This document shows, one piece after another, positions 27,097 through 35,483 of a stretch of DNA of 64,000 nt. Under the pieces are notes generated by a model, which was not told the DNA's origin, searched no databases, and saw only the letters and a program-made list of their open reading frames with translations. The position numbers and the translations under genes are program-made. Each line of letters starts with the position of its first letter. Positions within the stretch are counted from its first letter, which is position 1. This DNA is from Gammaproteobacteria bacterium (GTDB lineage: Bacteria; Pseudomonadota; Gammaproteobacteria; Ga0077536), in contig JACKNG010000005.1 in assembly GCA_024235015.1 (NCBI GenBank), forward strand, positions 248,001 to 312,000. Direction: 5' to 3'.

Positions 27097-27321
27097 TTAA
27101 TGCGCGTCACAGTAAGGCAGCAACGCCAGGTAACGAGCACGCTTGACCGCCATCGACAACTGGCGCTGGTAGCGCACCTTGGTGCCGGAGATGCGGCTCG
27201 GCACGATCTTGCCGTTCTCGGTGATGTAGGCCTTGAGCGTGGCGAGATCCTTGTAGTCGATCTCCTCGACACCCTCGGCGGTGAACTTGCAGTAACGGCG
27301 ACGTCGAAAATACTTGGCCAT
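27097..27321 (-). CDS. rpsR: 30S ribosomal protein S18
   Basis: A 74-residue ribosomal protein. MAKYFRRRRYCKFTAEGVEEIDYKD and the block KIVPSRISGTKVRYQRQL are characteristic. It pairs with S6 on the ribosome; the rpsF gene lies 24 bp upstream. Confidence 0.98.
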   Translation of the reverse strand: MAKYFRRRRYCKFTAEGVEEIDYKDLATLKAYITENGKIVPSRISGTKVRYQRQLSMAVKRARYLALLPYCDAH

Positions 27322-27345
27322 GATCTGGGTACTCCTGTTGCGCCG

Positions 27346-27813
27346 TTACGCTTCCGCGTTCTCGGTCGTCTCGGCCTCCGCCTCGGACGCGTTGTCCGCG
27401 GGCCTGTCGGTGGCGCTGGCTTCCGGCGAGCTGCGCTCGCGATCCCGCTCGCGCTGGCGGCGATTGCGCTCCTCGTCGCGCTCGGACTGCTCGTCCTTGG
27501 CCTGCGCGATCGGCGAGGGCTCGGTGACCGCGCTCTCGCGCTTGACCACGAGGTTGCGCAGCACGGCATCGTTGAAACGGAAAGCGCTGGTCAGCTCGTC
27601 CAGGGTGGCCGCGTCGCACTCGATGTTCATGAGCACGTAGTGGGCCTTGTGGACCTTGTTGATGGGATAGGCGAGCTGGCGCCGGCCCCAGTCTTCGAGA
27701 CGGTGGATGTGGCCGTTGCTGCCTTCGATCATCGAGCGGTAGCGCTCGATCATGGCGCCGACCTGTTCGCTCTGGTCAGGGTGGACCAGAAACACGATTT
27801 CATAGTGCCTCAT
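27346..27813 (-). CDS. rpsF: 30S ribosomal protein S6, long acidic tail
   Basis: A 155-residue ribosomal protein. Residues 1-95 are the S6 fold (MRHYEIVFLVHPDQSEQV, LEDWGRRQLAYPINKVHKAHYVLMNIE). The last ~55 residues are a charged, probably disordered tail rich in Glu, Arg and Asp, ending TTENAEA. E. coli S6 also carries glutamates at its end that RimK modifies; here the extension is longer. First gene of the operon. Confidence 0.97.
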   Translation of the reverse strand: MRHYEIVFLVHPDQSEQVGAMIERYRSMIEGSNGHIHRLEDWGRRQLAYPINKVHKAHYVLMNIECDAATLDELTSAFRFNDAVLRNLVVKRESAVTEPSPIAQAKDEQSERDEERNRRQRERDRERSSPEASATDRPADNASEAEAETTENAEA

Positions 27814-27888
27814 TGGCGCTCCTTCCGGATATTGAGCTTCCCGTACTGGCGGTGAAGCAAGGAGGTCTGTAGCCCTTGCGGGGCGCGT

Positions 27889-27917
27889 ATTCTAGGCTGC
27901 CAGCGGGCGCCGTGCAA
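27889..27917 (-). promoter_or_regulatory. Promoter of the rpsF operon
   Basis: On the minus strand a -10 box TAGAAT (27889-27894) lies exactly 17 bp from a weak -35 TTGCAC (27912-27917). Transcription would begin about 27882, giving a leader of roughly 70 nt before rpsF. Such leaders can bind the S6-S18 complex, but I could not confirm the known structure. Confidence 0.6.
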
Positions 27918-27933
27918 AGGCGTCGACGCGAAC

Positions 27934-27963
27934 GCCGCCCGGCCGGCACCGAGCCCGGGCGGC
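27934..27963 (-). terminator. Hairpin after rlmB
   Basis: A 9-bp stem (GCCGCCCGG / CCGGGCGGC) with a 12-base loop lies 48 bp past the rlmB stop and just upstream of the rpsF promoter. It could end the rnr-rlmB transcript; no T-tract follows. Confidence 0.4.
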
Positions 27964-28010
27964 GGCCGGCAGGTCTTTGATTCCGCGCCGCGTGGCCAGC
28001 GCCCGCCACC

Positions 28011-28769
28011 TCACTGCCCGGTACCGCCACCGGCCCGCCGCTGGCGACGCGCCTCGAACAGGCACACCGCGGCCGCCGTGGCGACGTTCAGGCTCGGCAC
28101 GCGGCCAGCCATGGGAATGCTGACGAGGTGATCGCAGCGCTCGCGGGTCAGGCGCCTGAGACCACTGCCCTCGTTGCCCAGCACCAGGGCCGCGGGTGCG
28201 GTGAAGTCGGCGGCGTAGATGTCGAGCGGGGCATCGTGGGCCGTCCCGGTCACCCACACCCCGGCGGCCTTGAGCGCGTCCAGCGCGCGCGCCAGGTTGG
28301 CCACGGGGACGAGGGCGACGGTGTCGAGAGCACCGCTGGCGGCCTTGGCCGCCACGCTCGACAAGGGCGCACTCTTGTCGCGCGGGTAGACCACGGCGTC
28401 CACGCCGGCGCCGTCCGCCGCGCGCAGGCAGGCGCCGAAATTGCGCGGGTCCTGTACACCATCGAGGACCAGCAGCAGCGGCGTCATACCGGCGAGCCGG
28501 GCCAGCAGGGCGTCTTGCGTCAGGGTCGCGGGCGGGCGCCGGCGCAGTACCACGCCCTGGTGGCGCTCGTCACCGTTGAGGCGATCGAGCGTACGCGCCT
28601 CGGCACGGTGCACGGCGACACCGTACCGCCGGGCCTGCACTTCGAGCGCGCGAGCGGCAGGGTCGTCCTGGCCCTGGCGCAACCACAGTTCGAGTGCGCC
28701 ATCGGCTGCGAGCTCCAGCGCCAGGCGGACGGCATGCCAGCCGCCGATGACGAGATCGCGCTCGGCCAT
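28011..28769 (-). CDS. rlmB: 23S rRNA 2'-O-methyltransferase RlmB
   Basis: A 252-residue SpoU-family knotted methyltransferase that methylates G2251 of 23S rRNA. The N-terminal substrate-binding domain begins VIGGWHAVRLALE. The SPOUT motifs are LDGVQDPRNFGACLRAADG, LVLGNEGSGLRRL and VSIPMAGRVPSLNVATAAAVCLFEA. The start codon shares one base with the rnr stop, so the two are coupled. Confidence 0.96.
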   Translation of the reverse strand: MAERDLVIGGWHAVRLALELAADGALELWLRQGQDDPAARALEVQARRYGVAVHRAEARTLDRLNGDERHQGVVLRRRPPATLTQDALLARLAGMTPLLLVLDGVQDPRNFGACLRAADGAGVDAVVYPRDKSAPLSSVAAKAASGALDTVALVPVANLARALDALKAAGVWVTGTAHDAPLDIYAADFTAPAALVLGNEGSGLRRLTRERCDHLVSIPMAGRVPSLNVATAAAVCLFEARRQRRAGGGTGQ

Positions 28770-30964
28770 CAGCGCCGGCGACGACCGCGTCGCGAGCGGC
28801 CCTCGCCGGCATCGGCCAGGGTGAAATCGATCTTGCGTTCATCGAGGTCGACCCGCGCCAGGCGCACCTCGACGGCCTGGCCGAGATGGAACTCGCGATG
28901 GCTGGCGCGGCCGCGCAGGACGTGGCGGGCGGCGTCGTAGAGGTAGTAGTCACCGGGCAGCTCGGTGACGTGCACCAGGCCTTCGACGAAGATGTCGTCG
29001 AGTTCGACGAACACGCCGAACTCGGCCACCCCCGAGATGATGGCGGGAAAGACCTCGCCGATGCGCTCCTGCATGAACTCGCACTTGAGCCAGCCGATGA
29101 CGTCGCGGGTGGCGTCGTCGGCACGTCGCTCGCACATCGAGCAATGCTCGGCGAGTTCCACCATGTGGGCCTGCTCGGGCCCTTCCCCGCTACCCAGCAC
29201 GGCCTTCAGCGCGCGATGGACGATGAGATCGGGATAGCGCCGGATGGGCGACGTGAAGTGGGTGTAGGCGTCGAGCGCGAGGCCGAAGTGCCCGCTGTTC
29301 TCGGCGCTGTAGACGGCCAACTTGAGGCTGCGCAGCACGACCGTCTCGACCAGCCGGCGATCGGCGCGGCCGGTGGCCGCGGCCAGCACCGCGGCGTAGG
29401 ACTCCGGTGTCGCGACCTGGCCGAGGTGACCACCGAGGCCGAGTTCGCCGAGGAAGCGGCCGAGTTCCTCCACCTTGTCCTCTGCCGGCACGTCGTGCAC
29501 GCGGTACAGGGCGGCCTGGCGGCTGCGCTCGAGACGCCGCGCGGCGGCGACGTTGGCCGCGATCATGCACTCCTCGATCAGGCGGTGGGCATCGACCCGC
29601 ACAGTGCCCTCGATACGCGCGATCTTGCCCTGCTCGTCGTAATGGAAACGCGGCTCGACGGTGTCGATGTCGAGCGCGCCACGCGCCTCGCGCGCCTGGC
29701 GCAGGCTGGCGTAGAGGTCGTAGAGGGCGGCGAGATTGGCGGCGACGTCGGCGTCGAGCCCGGGTAGCGCGTCGGCCGCGCCGTCCTGCCAGCGCTGCAC
29801 GTCGGTGTAGATCAGGCGGGCGTGCGAACGGATCACCGCTTCGTAGAACCGCGCCCGACGCACCTCGCCGTCGGCGGTGATGGTCAGCTCGCAGACCATG
29901 GCCAGGCGATCCTCGTCGGGCACCAGCGAACAGAGGCCGTTGGACAGCGCTTCGGGCAGCATGGGGATCACGCGGTCGGGAAAATAGACCGAGGTGCCAC
30001 GCCGCCGCGCCTCCTCGTCGAGCGCGCTGCCGGGGCGCACGTAATGGGCGACGTCGGCAATCGCCACGGTCAGCGCGAACCCCTTGCCGGTACGCCGCGC
30101 GTGCACGGCATCGTCGAAATCGCGCGCATCGGCGCCGTCGATGGTCACCAGCGCGAGACCGCGCAGGTCGCGCCGCCGCGCGAGTTCCGCCGGCGGTACG
30201 CGCTGCGGTACGCGCGCGGCCTCGCGCGCCGCGTCCGCTGGCCACTCGCACGGCAGGTGATGGCTGCGCAGGGCGATCTCGATTTCCATCCCCGGCGCCA
30301 TGTGCTCGCCGAGGATCTCGACCACCCGGCCGACCGGCTGCTGGTGGCGCTCCGGCTGCTGCTCGATGGTAGCCACCACGATCTGGCCATCGTGGGCGCC
30401 GCCCTCGGCGCCGGCCGGGATGATCAGGTCCTGGTTGAGGCGGTGATTGTCGGGCACCAGGCGGCCGAAACCGCGGTCGCGGAAGTAGCGCCCGACGATG
30501 CGTTCGTGGGCGCGTTCGAGGATCTCGACCAGGTGGCCGTAGGGCCGGTCGCGGCGATCGAAGCCCGCCACGCGCACCAGGACCTTGTCGCCGTGCAGGG
30601 CGCGGCAGGCCTCGCGTGGCGCGAGGTAGATGTCATCCTCGCCCGTCTCCGGCCGTACGAAGGCGTAACCGTCGCGGTGCGCCAGCACGCGGCCCGGGAT
30701 CAGTTCCATGCGGTCGGCGAGGCCGTAACGCTCGCCGCGGGTACGCACCAGCTGGCCGTCGCGGGTCATCGCGGCCATGCGCCGCTCGAGTGCGTGCCGC
30801 GCGGCCTTGTGCGTCACCCCCAGGGCGCGGGCGACAGCGTCGAAGTCGCTCGGCGCCCCCAGTTCGGCCAGCGCGCGCCCGATGTCGTCGCGGCTCGGCA
30901 GGTCTGCGACGTGTTCGAACTCCGCCGGTTCGGCGCGGGACGCGCGGGATGGTTTACGACGCAT
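28769..30964 (-). CDS. rnr: Ribonuclease R
   Basis: A 731-residue 3'-5' exoribonuclease. An N-terminal winged-helix region (~20-90) precedes two cold-shock domains, the RNB catalytic domain with TIDGADARDFDDAV and the arginine-rich active site, and a C-terminal S1 domain (~620-700, VFPAIISGVAEFGVFVELDD). The basic tail is short (EGRSRRGRRRR). Its 5' end abuts the tRNA-Leu promoter on the other strand. Confidence 0.96.
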   Translation of the reverse strand: MRRKPSRASRAEPAEFEHVADLPSRDDIGRALAELGAPSDFDAVARALGVTHKAARHALERRMAAMTRDGQLVRTRGERYGLADRMELIPGRVLAHRDGYAFVRPETGEDDIYLAPREACRALHGDKVLVRVAGFDRRDRPYGHLVEILERAHERIVGRYFRDRGFGRLVPDNHRLNQDLIIPAGAEGGAHDGQIVVATIEQQPERHQQPVGRVVEILGEHMAPGMEIEIALRSHHLPCEWPADAAREAARVPQRVPPAELARRRDLRGLALVTIDGADARDFDDAVHARRTGKGFALTVAIADVAHYVRPGSALDEEARRRGTSVYFPDRVIPMLPEALSNGLCSLVPDEDRLAMVCELTITADGEVRRARFYEAVIRSHARLIYTDVQRWQDGAADALPGLDADVAANLAALYDLYASLRQAREARGALDIDTVEPRFHYDEQGKIARIEGTVRVDAHRLIEECMIAANVAAARRLERSRQAALYRVHDVPAEDKVEELGRFLGELGLGGHLGQVATPESYAAVLAAATGRADRRLVETVVLRSLKLAVYSAENSGHFGLALDAYTHFTSPIRRYPDLIVHRALKAVLGSGEGPEQAHMVELAEHCSMCERRADDATRDVIGWLKCEFMQERIGEVFPAIISGVAEFGVFVELDDIFVEGLVHVTELPGDYYLYDAARHVLRGRASHREFHLGQAVEVRLARVDLDERKIDFTLADAGEGRSRRGRRRR

Positions 30965-30992
30965 TGACTCGCTCAGGCCGAATGGGTAGATT
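30964..30992 (+). promoter_or_regulatory. Promoter of tRNA-Leu
   Basis: A -35 box TTGACT (30964-30969), a 17-bp spacer and a -10 box TAGATT (30987-30992) stand 11 bp upstream of the tRNA. The -35 box overlaps the first base of rnr, which is read from the opposite strand. Confidence 0.75.
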
Positions 30993-31003
30993 GCGCGCCT
31001 CTT

Positions 31004-31090
<87 letters not shown>

Positions 31091-31252
31091 GCCCTGTGCC
31101 CGTTGTGACATCGCCACCCCGGCGACGGCCGTTCCGCGCCGACACTGCCGGGGCATTCTCACCGAATTCCGACGCCGACGCATGCCGTCCTGCCGCCACG
31201 CCCACGGCGCAGCGGCGACGCCGTGACACGGTCGCGCGCGGCATGCGCACGC

Positions 31253-31699
31253 TCAAGCGGCGCCGGTCTGCGCCGCCCACAGATCCTGGGCCTGCTCCCA
31301 GCCGACCACGGCGACCGGGCTGCCATCCTCGTTGATGAACTGCAGCGGGCCGAGGAAGGTCATGTAGAACTCGCTCGGCACGGGGAAGAAGGTCTTGTCG
31401 TGGCGGGCGTTGCAGGACTCGTAGCCGTAACCCATCGCGAGTGCCGTCGCACCGCCCTCGTCGACGCCACCGCGGACTTCCATCTTGCCCTTGGTCAGCA
31501 GGTATTCACCGGGACCGACATGGATGTGGCGGGCGAACGAGGAACCGGCCGGGCAATCGAAGATGGCCGTCCACGCGCCCATCTCGGGCGACACGTGGAG
31601 CAACTTCCAGCGGATTCCGCCATCGGAAAAAGCGTCCGGGAACGGCTGCCACGCGAGATCCTGAACTTGCACGTATTCCTGCGCTACTTTCGGTTTCAT
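31253..31699 (-). CDS. Small cupin protein (ChrR/acetylacetone-dioxygenase-like)
   Basis: A 148-residue single-domain cupin. The first metal-binding motif is probably SSFARHIHVGPGEYLLTKGKMEVRGG, and the second region includes FMTFLGPLQFI. The fold resembles ChrR-type or acetylacetone-cleaving cupins; substrate unknown. The ATG at 31699 has a GAGGGGAG ribosome-binding site. The gene is divergent from the acyltransferase that opens the putative lipid locus. Confidence 0.75.
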   Translation of the reverse strand: MKPKVAQEYVQVQDLAWQPFPDAFSDGGIRWKLLHVSPEMGAWTAIFDCPAGSSFARHIHVGPGEYLLTKGKMEVRGGVDEGGATALAMGYGYESCNARHDKTFFPVPSEFYMTFLGPLQFINEDGSPVAVVGWEQAQDLWAAQTGAA

Positions 31700-31825
31700 G
31701 GGGCTCCCCTCTTGCAAAGAAGCCGGCAGTATAAGGCAGCGACCGGCGGCGCGGTTCCCTCGCCGCGGCCGGTTGGCTACCATGCGCCCTCGCCGGCCCG
31801 CCGCCGGCCCTCCGGACGCCCCGCC

Positions 31826-32968
31826 ATGACCGATCCTCAAGCGGGCGGACTCAGTCTCCGCCCGGTCGACAGCCGCCGCACCCGCGATGATTTCGTGCGC
31901 GTGCCGTGGGCCATCTACGGCGACGATCCAAACTGGATTCCGCCCCTGCTGTTCGAACGCAAGGAAGTTCTCGCCGCCAAGCAACCGGTGTTCGAACATC
32001 TCGACTGGCAGGGCTGGGTGGCCTACCGCGGCGGGCGCGCGGTCGGTCGCATCACCGCCCAGGTCGATCGCCTGCACCTCGAGCGCCACGGCGACGACAC
32101 CGGCTTCTTCGGCTTCATCGAGGGCATCGACGACGGCGTGCTCGGCGCGCTGACGGGCACCGCGGAGGCGTGGTTGCGTGACCGCGGCATGCGCCGCGTA
32201 CGCGGCCCGTTCGGCTTCAACATCAACCAGGAAGTCGGCCTGCTGGTCGAGGGTTTCGACACCCCGCCCTACTTCATGATGACCCATGCCCGGCCCTTTT
32301 ACGGCCCGGCCCTGGAGGCGCTCGGCTACGCCAAGGCCGCCGACATGTTCGCCTACCTCATCAGCGCCAACTTCCAGCCCCCACCGGTGATGCGGACGCT
32401 CTTCCGGCGCCTGCAGCGCGACGTCACCATCCGCCCGCTGGATCCGAAGCGCAAGGATGCCGACCTCGAGATCCTGCGCGACGTCTTCAACGACGCCTGG
32501 GCCGACAACTGGGGCTTCGTACCGTTCACCGCGCGCGAGTTCCACACCATCGGCCACGAGATGCTGATGATCATCCCGCCCGACTTCATCCAGATCGCCG
32601 AGATGAAGGGCGAACCGGTCGCCTTCATCGTGCTGCTGCCGAACGTCAACGAATGCATCGCCGATCTCGACGGACGGCTGTGGCCGGGCGGCTGGTTGAA
32701 GCTGCTCAAGCGGCTCAAGTTCGGCTACCCGCGTACCGCGCGCATTCCCTTGATGGGGGTGCGGCGGCGCCTGCATAACACCCGCTACGGACCGGGCCTG
32801 GCCCTGTCGGTGGTCGAGGCTTTGCGCGAACCCGGTCTGCGCAAGGGACTCGAGGAGGTCGAGATGTCGTGGATCCTCGAAACCAACGAGGCGATGAAGA
32901 ACATCATCGAGACGCTCGGCGGGCAGGTCACCAAGCGCTACCGCGTCTACGACAAGGGCCTGAGCTGA
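31826..32968 (+). CDS. GNAT-type N-acyltransferase, candidate ceramide synthase
   Basis: A 380-residue protein of the family with an N-terminal VPWAIYGDDPNWIPPLLFERKE block and a GNAT fold (FGFIEGIDD, GPFGFNINQEVGLLVEGFDTPP, EVEMSWILETNEAMKNIIETLGG). The E. coli relative is YghO. As I recall, the bacterial ceramide synthase of Caulobacter crescentus (bCerS) belongs to this GNAT group. Here the gene shares a locus with a serine palmitoyltransferase set 10 kb away, so N-acylation of a sphingoid base is the best guess. It is the first of four plus-strand genes. The ATG at 31826 matches the family start; the frame is open further upstream. Confidence 0.7.
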   Translation: MTDPQAGGLSLRPVDSRRTRDDFVRVPWAIYGDDPNWIPPLLFERKEVLAAKQPVFEHLDWQGWVAYRGGRAVGRITAQVDRLHLERHGDDTGFFGFIEGIDDGVLGALTGTAEAWLRDRGMRRVRGPFGFNINQEVGLLVEGFDTPPYFMMTHARPFYGPALEALGYAKAADMFAYLISANFQPPPVMRTLFRRLQRDVTIRPLDPKRKDADLEILRDVFNDAWADNWGFVPFTAREFHTIGHEMLMIIPPDFIQIAEMKGEPVAFIVLLPNVNECIADLDGRLWPGGWLKLLKRLKFGYPRTARIPLMGVRRRLHNTRYGPGLALSVVEALREPGLRKGLEEVEMSWILETNEAMKNIIETLGGQVTKRYRVYDKGLS

Positions 32969-32982
32969 GCGCCGCCACGCGC

Positions 32983-33774
32983 ATGAACACCCTGGCGCGT
33001 CTGCCCGCGGTGGTCCTGGCCGGCGAGCGTCCCGGCGGCAACGCGCTGGCGCGCAGCCACGACGTCGCGGCCGGAGTACTGGTCGAAGTGCTCGGGCGCC
33101 CCTGCCTGGCGCGGGTGCTCGACGCCCTGCGCGCCAGTGACCGCGTGGGCGGAGGCGTGGTCGTCGGCCCGCGACGCGAGGTCGTCGACGGCGACGCCGC
33201 CCTGCGCGCCCTGCTGGAGGCCGGCGACTTCCGCTGGCTGCCGCCGGCCGACGGGCCCTCGGCCAGCGCCATGGCCGGGGTGGCCGCGCTCGCGCGCTGG
33301 CCGGTGCTGCTCACCGCCGGTGACCACGCCCTGCTCACGCCGGCCATCGTCGACGATTTCTGTACGCGCGCCGACCGCCTCGCTGCCGACGTCGTCATCG
33401 GCCTGGTGCCGTGGGCGCGCGTGCGCGCGGCCTGGCCCGAATCGCGGCGGACGCTGCTGCGCTTCGCCGACGGCGCCTGTTGTGGCTCGAACCTGTTCCT
33501 GTTGCGCAGCGCAAGGGCCACCGCCGTACTCGATTTCTGGCGCGCTGTGGAACGCGAGCGCAAGCGGCCGTGGCGCATCGCGCGGGCGCTCGGCGCCGGC
33601 ACCCTGCTGCGTTACCTGGGCGGCCGCCTCGAACGCGCCGAGGCCTTCGCCCGGCTGTCCGCGCAGGCTGGCGCCGAGGTCGCCTGCATTACGATCGACG
33701 AACCACGCGCGGCGGTCGATGTCGACTCCGCCGCCGACCACGCGCTCGCCGAGAGGATCCTGGCGCATGACTGA
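32983..33774 (+). CDS. MobA-like nucleotidyltransferase-fold protein
   Basis: A 263-residue protein with a nucleotidyltransferase fold. It starts LPAVVLAGERPGGNALAR, a variant of the usual AG-x-G-x-R loop, and has RPCLARVLDALRAS, GPSASAMAGV and the acidic LTAGDHALLTP segment where the metal-binding Asp is expected. The late DVDSAADHALAERIL end matches the family. Probably activates a phosphorylated head group or sugar with a nucleotide, but the loop is degenerate enough that activity is uncertain. It follows the acyltransferase by 14 bp and overlaps the next gene by 8 bp. Confidence 0.7.
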   Translation: MNTLARLPAVVLAGERPGGNALARSHDVAAGVLVEVLGRPCLARVLDALRASDRVGGGVVVGPRREVVDGDAALRALLEAGDFRWLPPADGPSASAMAGVAALARWPVLLTAGDHALLTPAIVDDFCTRADRLAADVVIGLVPWARVRAAWPESRRTLLRFADGACCGSNLFLLRSARATAVLDFWRAVERERKRPWRIARALGAGTLLRYLGGRLERAEAFARLSAQAGAEVACITIDEPRAAVDVDSAADHALAERILAHD

Positions 33775-34519
33775 CACATCCGCTTTCTACCGCTGGCGCC
33801 GCGCCCTGGTTCACCGCGCGGGCAAACGCTTCCTGCGCGCGGTGACCGACTTCCAGGCCCGCCACTCGCTCGTCGCGACCAGCCCCGTGCTGCCCAACGA
33901 GACCTTCGACTGGCTGCCGCGCCTGGAAGCGGCCTGGCCGAGCGTGCGCCGCGAGTTCGACCAGGTCTGGACCCACCCGGAGGACATCCCGGCCTTTCAC
34001 CAGATCTCGCCCGACCAGTACCGCATCTCCAAGGGTGACCACTGGAAGACCTACGGCCTGTACGTGTTCGGCCAGCCGGTCGAACAGAATTGCGCGGCCT
34101 GCCCGGAAACCGCCGCCCTGCTGGCCAGCCTGCCGCGCCTGCTCAACGCCTGGTTCTCGATCCTGGCGCCCGGCTACCACATCCCGCCCCACCGCGGCCC
34201 GACGCGCGCCCTGGTGCGTTGCCACCTCGGCCTGCGCGTGCCGGCCGACCGCGAGCACTGCTGGATCCGGGTCGACGACCAGATCTACCACTGGCGCGAG
34301 GGCGAGGCGGTGGTCTTCGACGACACCTACGAGCACGAAGTGCGCAACGACACCCCGGAATACCGCGCGGTGCTGTTCATCGACATCGACCGCCCTATGG
34401 ACCGGGTCGGCACCTGGTTCAACAACGGCGTGCTGCGCCTCATGCAGGCCACCCACTACGTCAAGGACCCGCTGCGCAACCTCGCCGACTGGAACCGCCG
34501 GGTCGCCGCGCGGCGCTGA
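33767..34519 (+). CDS. LpxO-like Asp/Asn beta-hydroxylase family dioxygenase
   Basis: A 250-residue Fe(II)/2-oxoglutarate dioxygenase of the aspartyl/asparaginyl beta-hydroxylase family. The iron-binding histidines lie in HIPPHRGPTRALVRCHLGL (residues ~140-158) and DDTYEHEVRND (~188-198). Bacterial relatives such as LpxO hydroxylate acyl chains of lipid A at carbon 2. In this locus a plausible job is hydroxylation of the ceramide acyl chain; that is inference. It overlaps the upstream gene by 8 bp. Confidence 0.8.
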   Translation: MTDTSAFYRWRRALVHRAGKRFLRAVTDFQARHSLVATSPVLPNETFDWLPRLEAAWPSVRREFDQVWTHPEDIPAFHQISPDQYRISKGDHWKTYGLYVFGQPVEQNCAACPETAALLASLPRLLNAWFSILAPGYHIPPHRGPTRALVRCHLGLRVPADREHCWIRVDDQIYHWREGEAVVFDDTYEHEVRNDTPEYRAVLFIDIDRPMDRVGTWFNNGVLRLMQATHYVKDPLRNLADWNRRVAARR

Positions 34520-34612
34520 GCGCGCGCGATATCGAACCGCCGCCGCGAACGTGGTAGAGTCGCGCGCGCCGCGCCACCGGGCCGGCCCATCGCGCGGAAT
34601 CTGCACCCCACC

Positions 34613-35371
34613 ATGAAAGCGATCATCCTGAGTGCCGGCCAGGGCCGGCGACTGTTGCCCCTGACCGAACAGCGCCCCAAGGCCGCGCTCGCGGTGGGTC
34701 CGCGCGCAGTGCTGGAATGGCAGTTGCACGAAATCGGCCAGTGCACGGTCGACGAGGTCGTGGTCGTCACCGGCTTCGGCGCCGATTACATCGACGCCAT
34801 CGTCGCCGGCCAGCACGCGGTACCCGCGCGCACCCTCTACAACCCCTTCTACGCCGCCTGCGACAACCTCGGCACGTGCTGGGTCGCGCGCCACGAAATG
34901 ACCGCGCCCTTCGTCGTCATCAACGGCGACACCCTGTTCGAGGCGGCCATCCTGCAGCGCCTGCTCGACGATGCAGCGCGCGCGCCGATCACCCTGGTCA
35001 CCGACAGCAAGGCGGGTTACGACGCCGACGACATGAAAGTGGTGGTCGCCGACGGCCGCCTGCGCCGCGTCGGCAAGCAACTCGACCTCGCGCGGGTGAC
35101 CGGCGAGTCCATCGGCATGATGCATTTCGATGCCCGCGGCGCGCGCCGATTCCGCGAACAGGTCGATTACATGATGCGCCACGGCAGCGGGCTCAAGCAG
35201 TGGTACCTGTCGGCGATCGACACCCTAGCCGGCGAGGACATCGTCACGACCTGCGCCATCGACGGCCTCAGCTGGGGCGAAATCGACGACCGCGCCGACC
35301 TCGAACGCGCCGCTTCGATTGTCGCGGCCTGGCGCCCCGCGCGGCGTCCGCACACGCCGGCGGCGAGTTGA
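34613..35371 (+). CDS. Sugar-phosphate/phospho-alcohol nucleotidyltransferase
   Basis: A 252-residue intact nucleotidyltransferase. The nucleotide loop is MKAIILSAGQGRRLLPLTEQRPKAAL, with all expected residues, and the metal site is in VINGDTLFE. The C-terminus has SWGEIDDRADLERA. It is of the LicC/IPCT/RfbA type, which makes CDP- or dTDP-activated small molecules from a phosphorylated precursor. A CDP-alcohol phosphatidyltransferase 4 kb away is a natural partner, so a cytidylyltransferase role is favoured. Substrate unknown. Confidence 0.8.
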   Translation: MKAIILSAGQGRRLLPLTEQRPKAALAVGPRAVLEWQLHEIGQCTVDEVVVVTGFGADYIDAIVAGQHAVPARTLYNPFYAACDNLGTCWVARHEMTAPFVVINGDTLFEAAILQRLLDDAARAPITLVTDSKAGYDADDMKVVVADGRLRRVGKQLDLARVTGESIGMMHFDARGARRFREQVDYMMRHGSGLKQWYLSAIDTLAGEDIVTTCAIDGLSWGEIDDRADLERAASIVAAWRPARRPHTPAAS

Positions 35372-35428
35372 CGCGCCGCTTGCAGCCCACATTTCCCTTC
35401 CTGCTCGCCGCTTCGGCCGGCCACTCCG

Positions 35429-35443
35429 GGCCGCTGCGCGGCC
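35429..35443. terminator. Weak hairpin between convergent genes
   Basis: A 6-bp stem (GGCCGC / GCGGCC) with a 3-base loop in the 112-bp gap between the nucleotidyltransferase gene and the LptA-like gene that converges on it. Without a T-tract the role is uncertain. Confidence 0.25.
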
Positions 35444-35483
35444 GGCACCGCCGAGCACACGCGCCGCTGCCGGCGTAACCGCC

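Noticed and set aside
31091..31252. Possible small gene between tRNA-Leu and the cupin gene
   Set aside because: No start with a ribosome-binding site and no conserved feature; treated as spacer.
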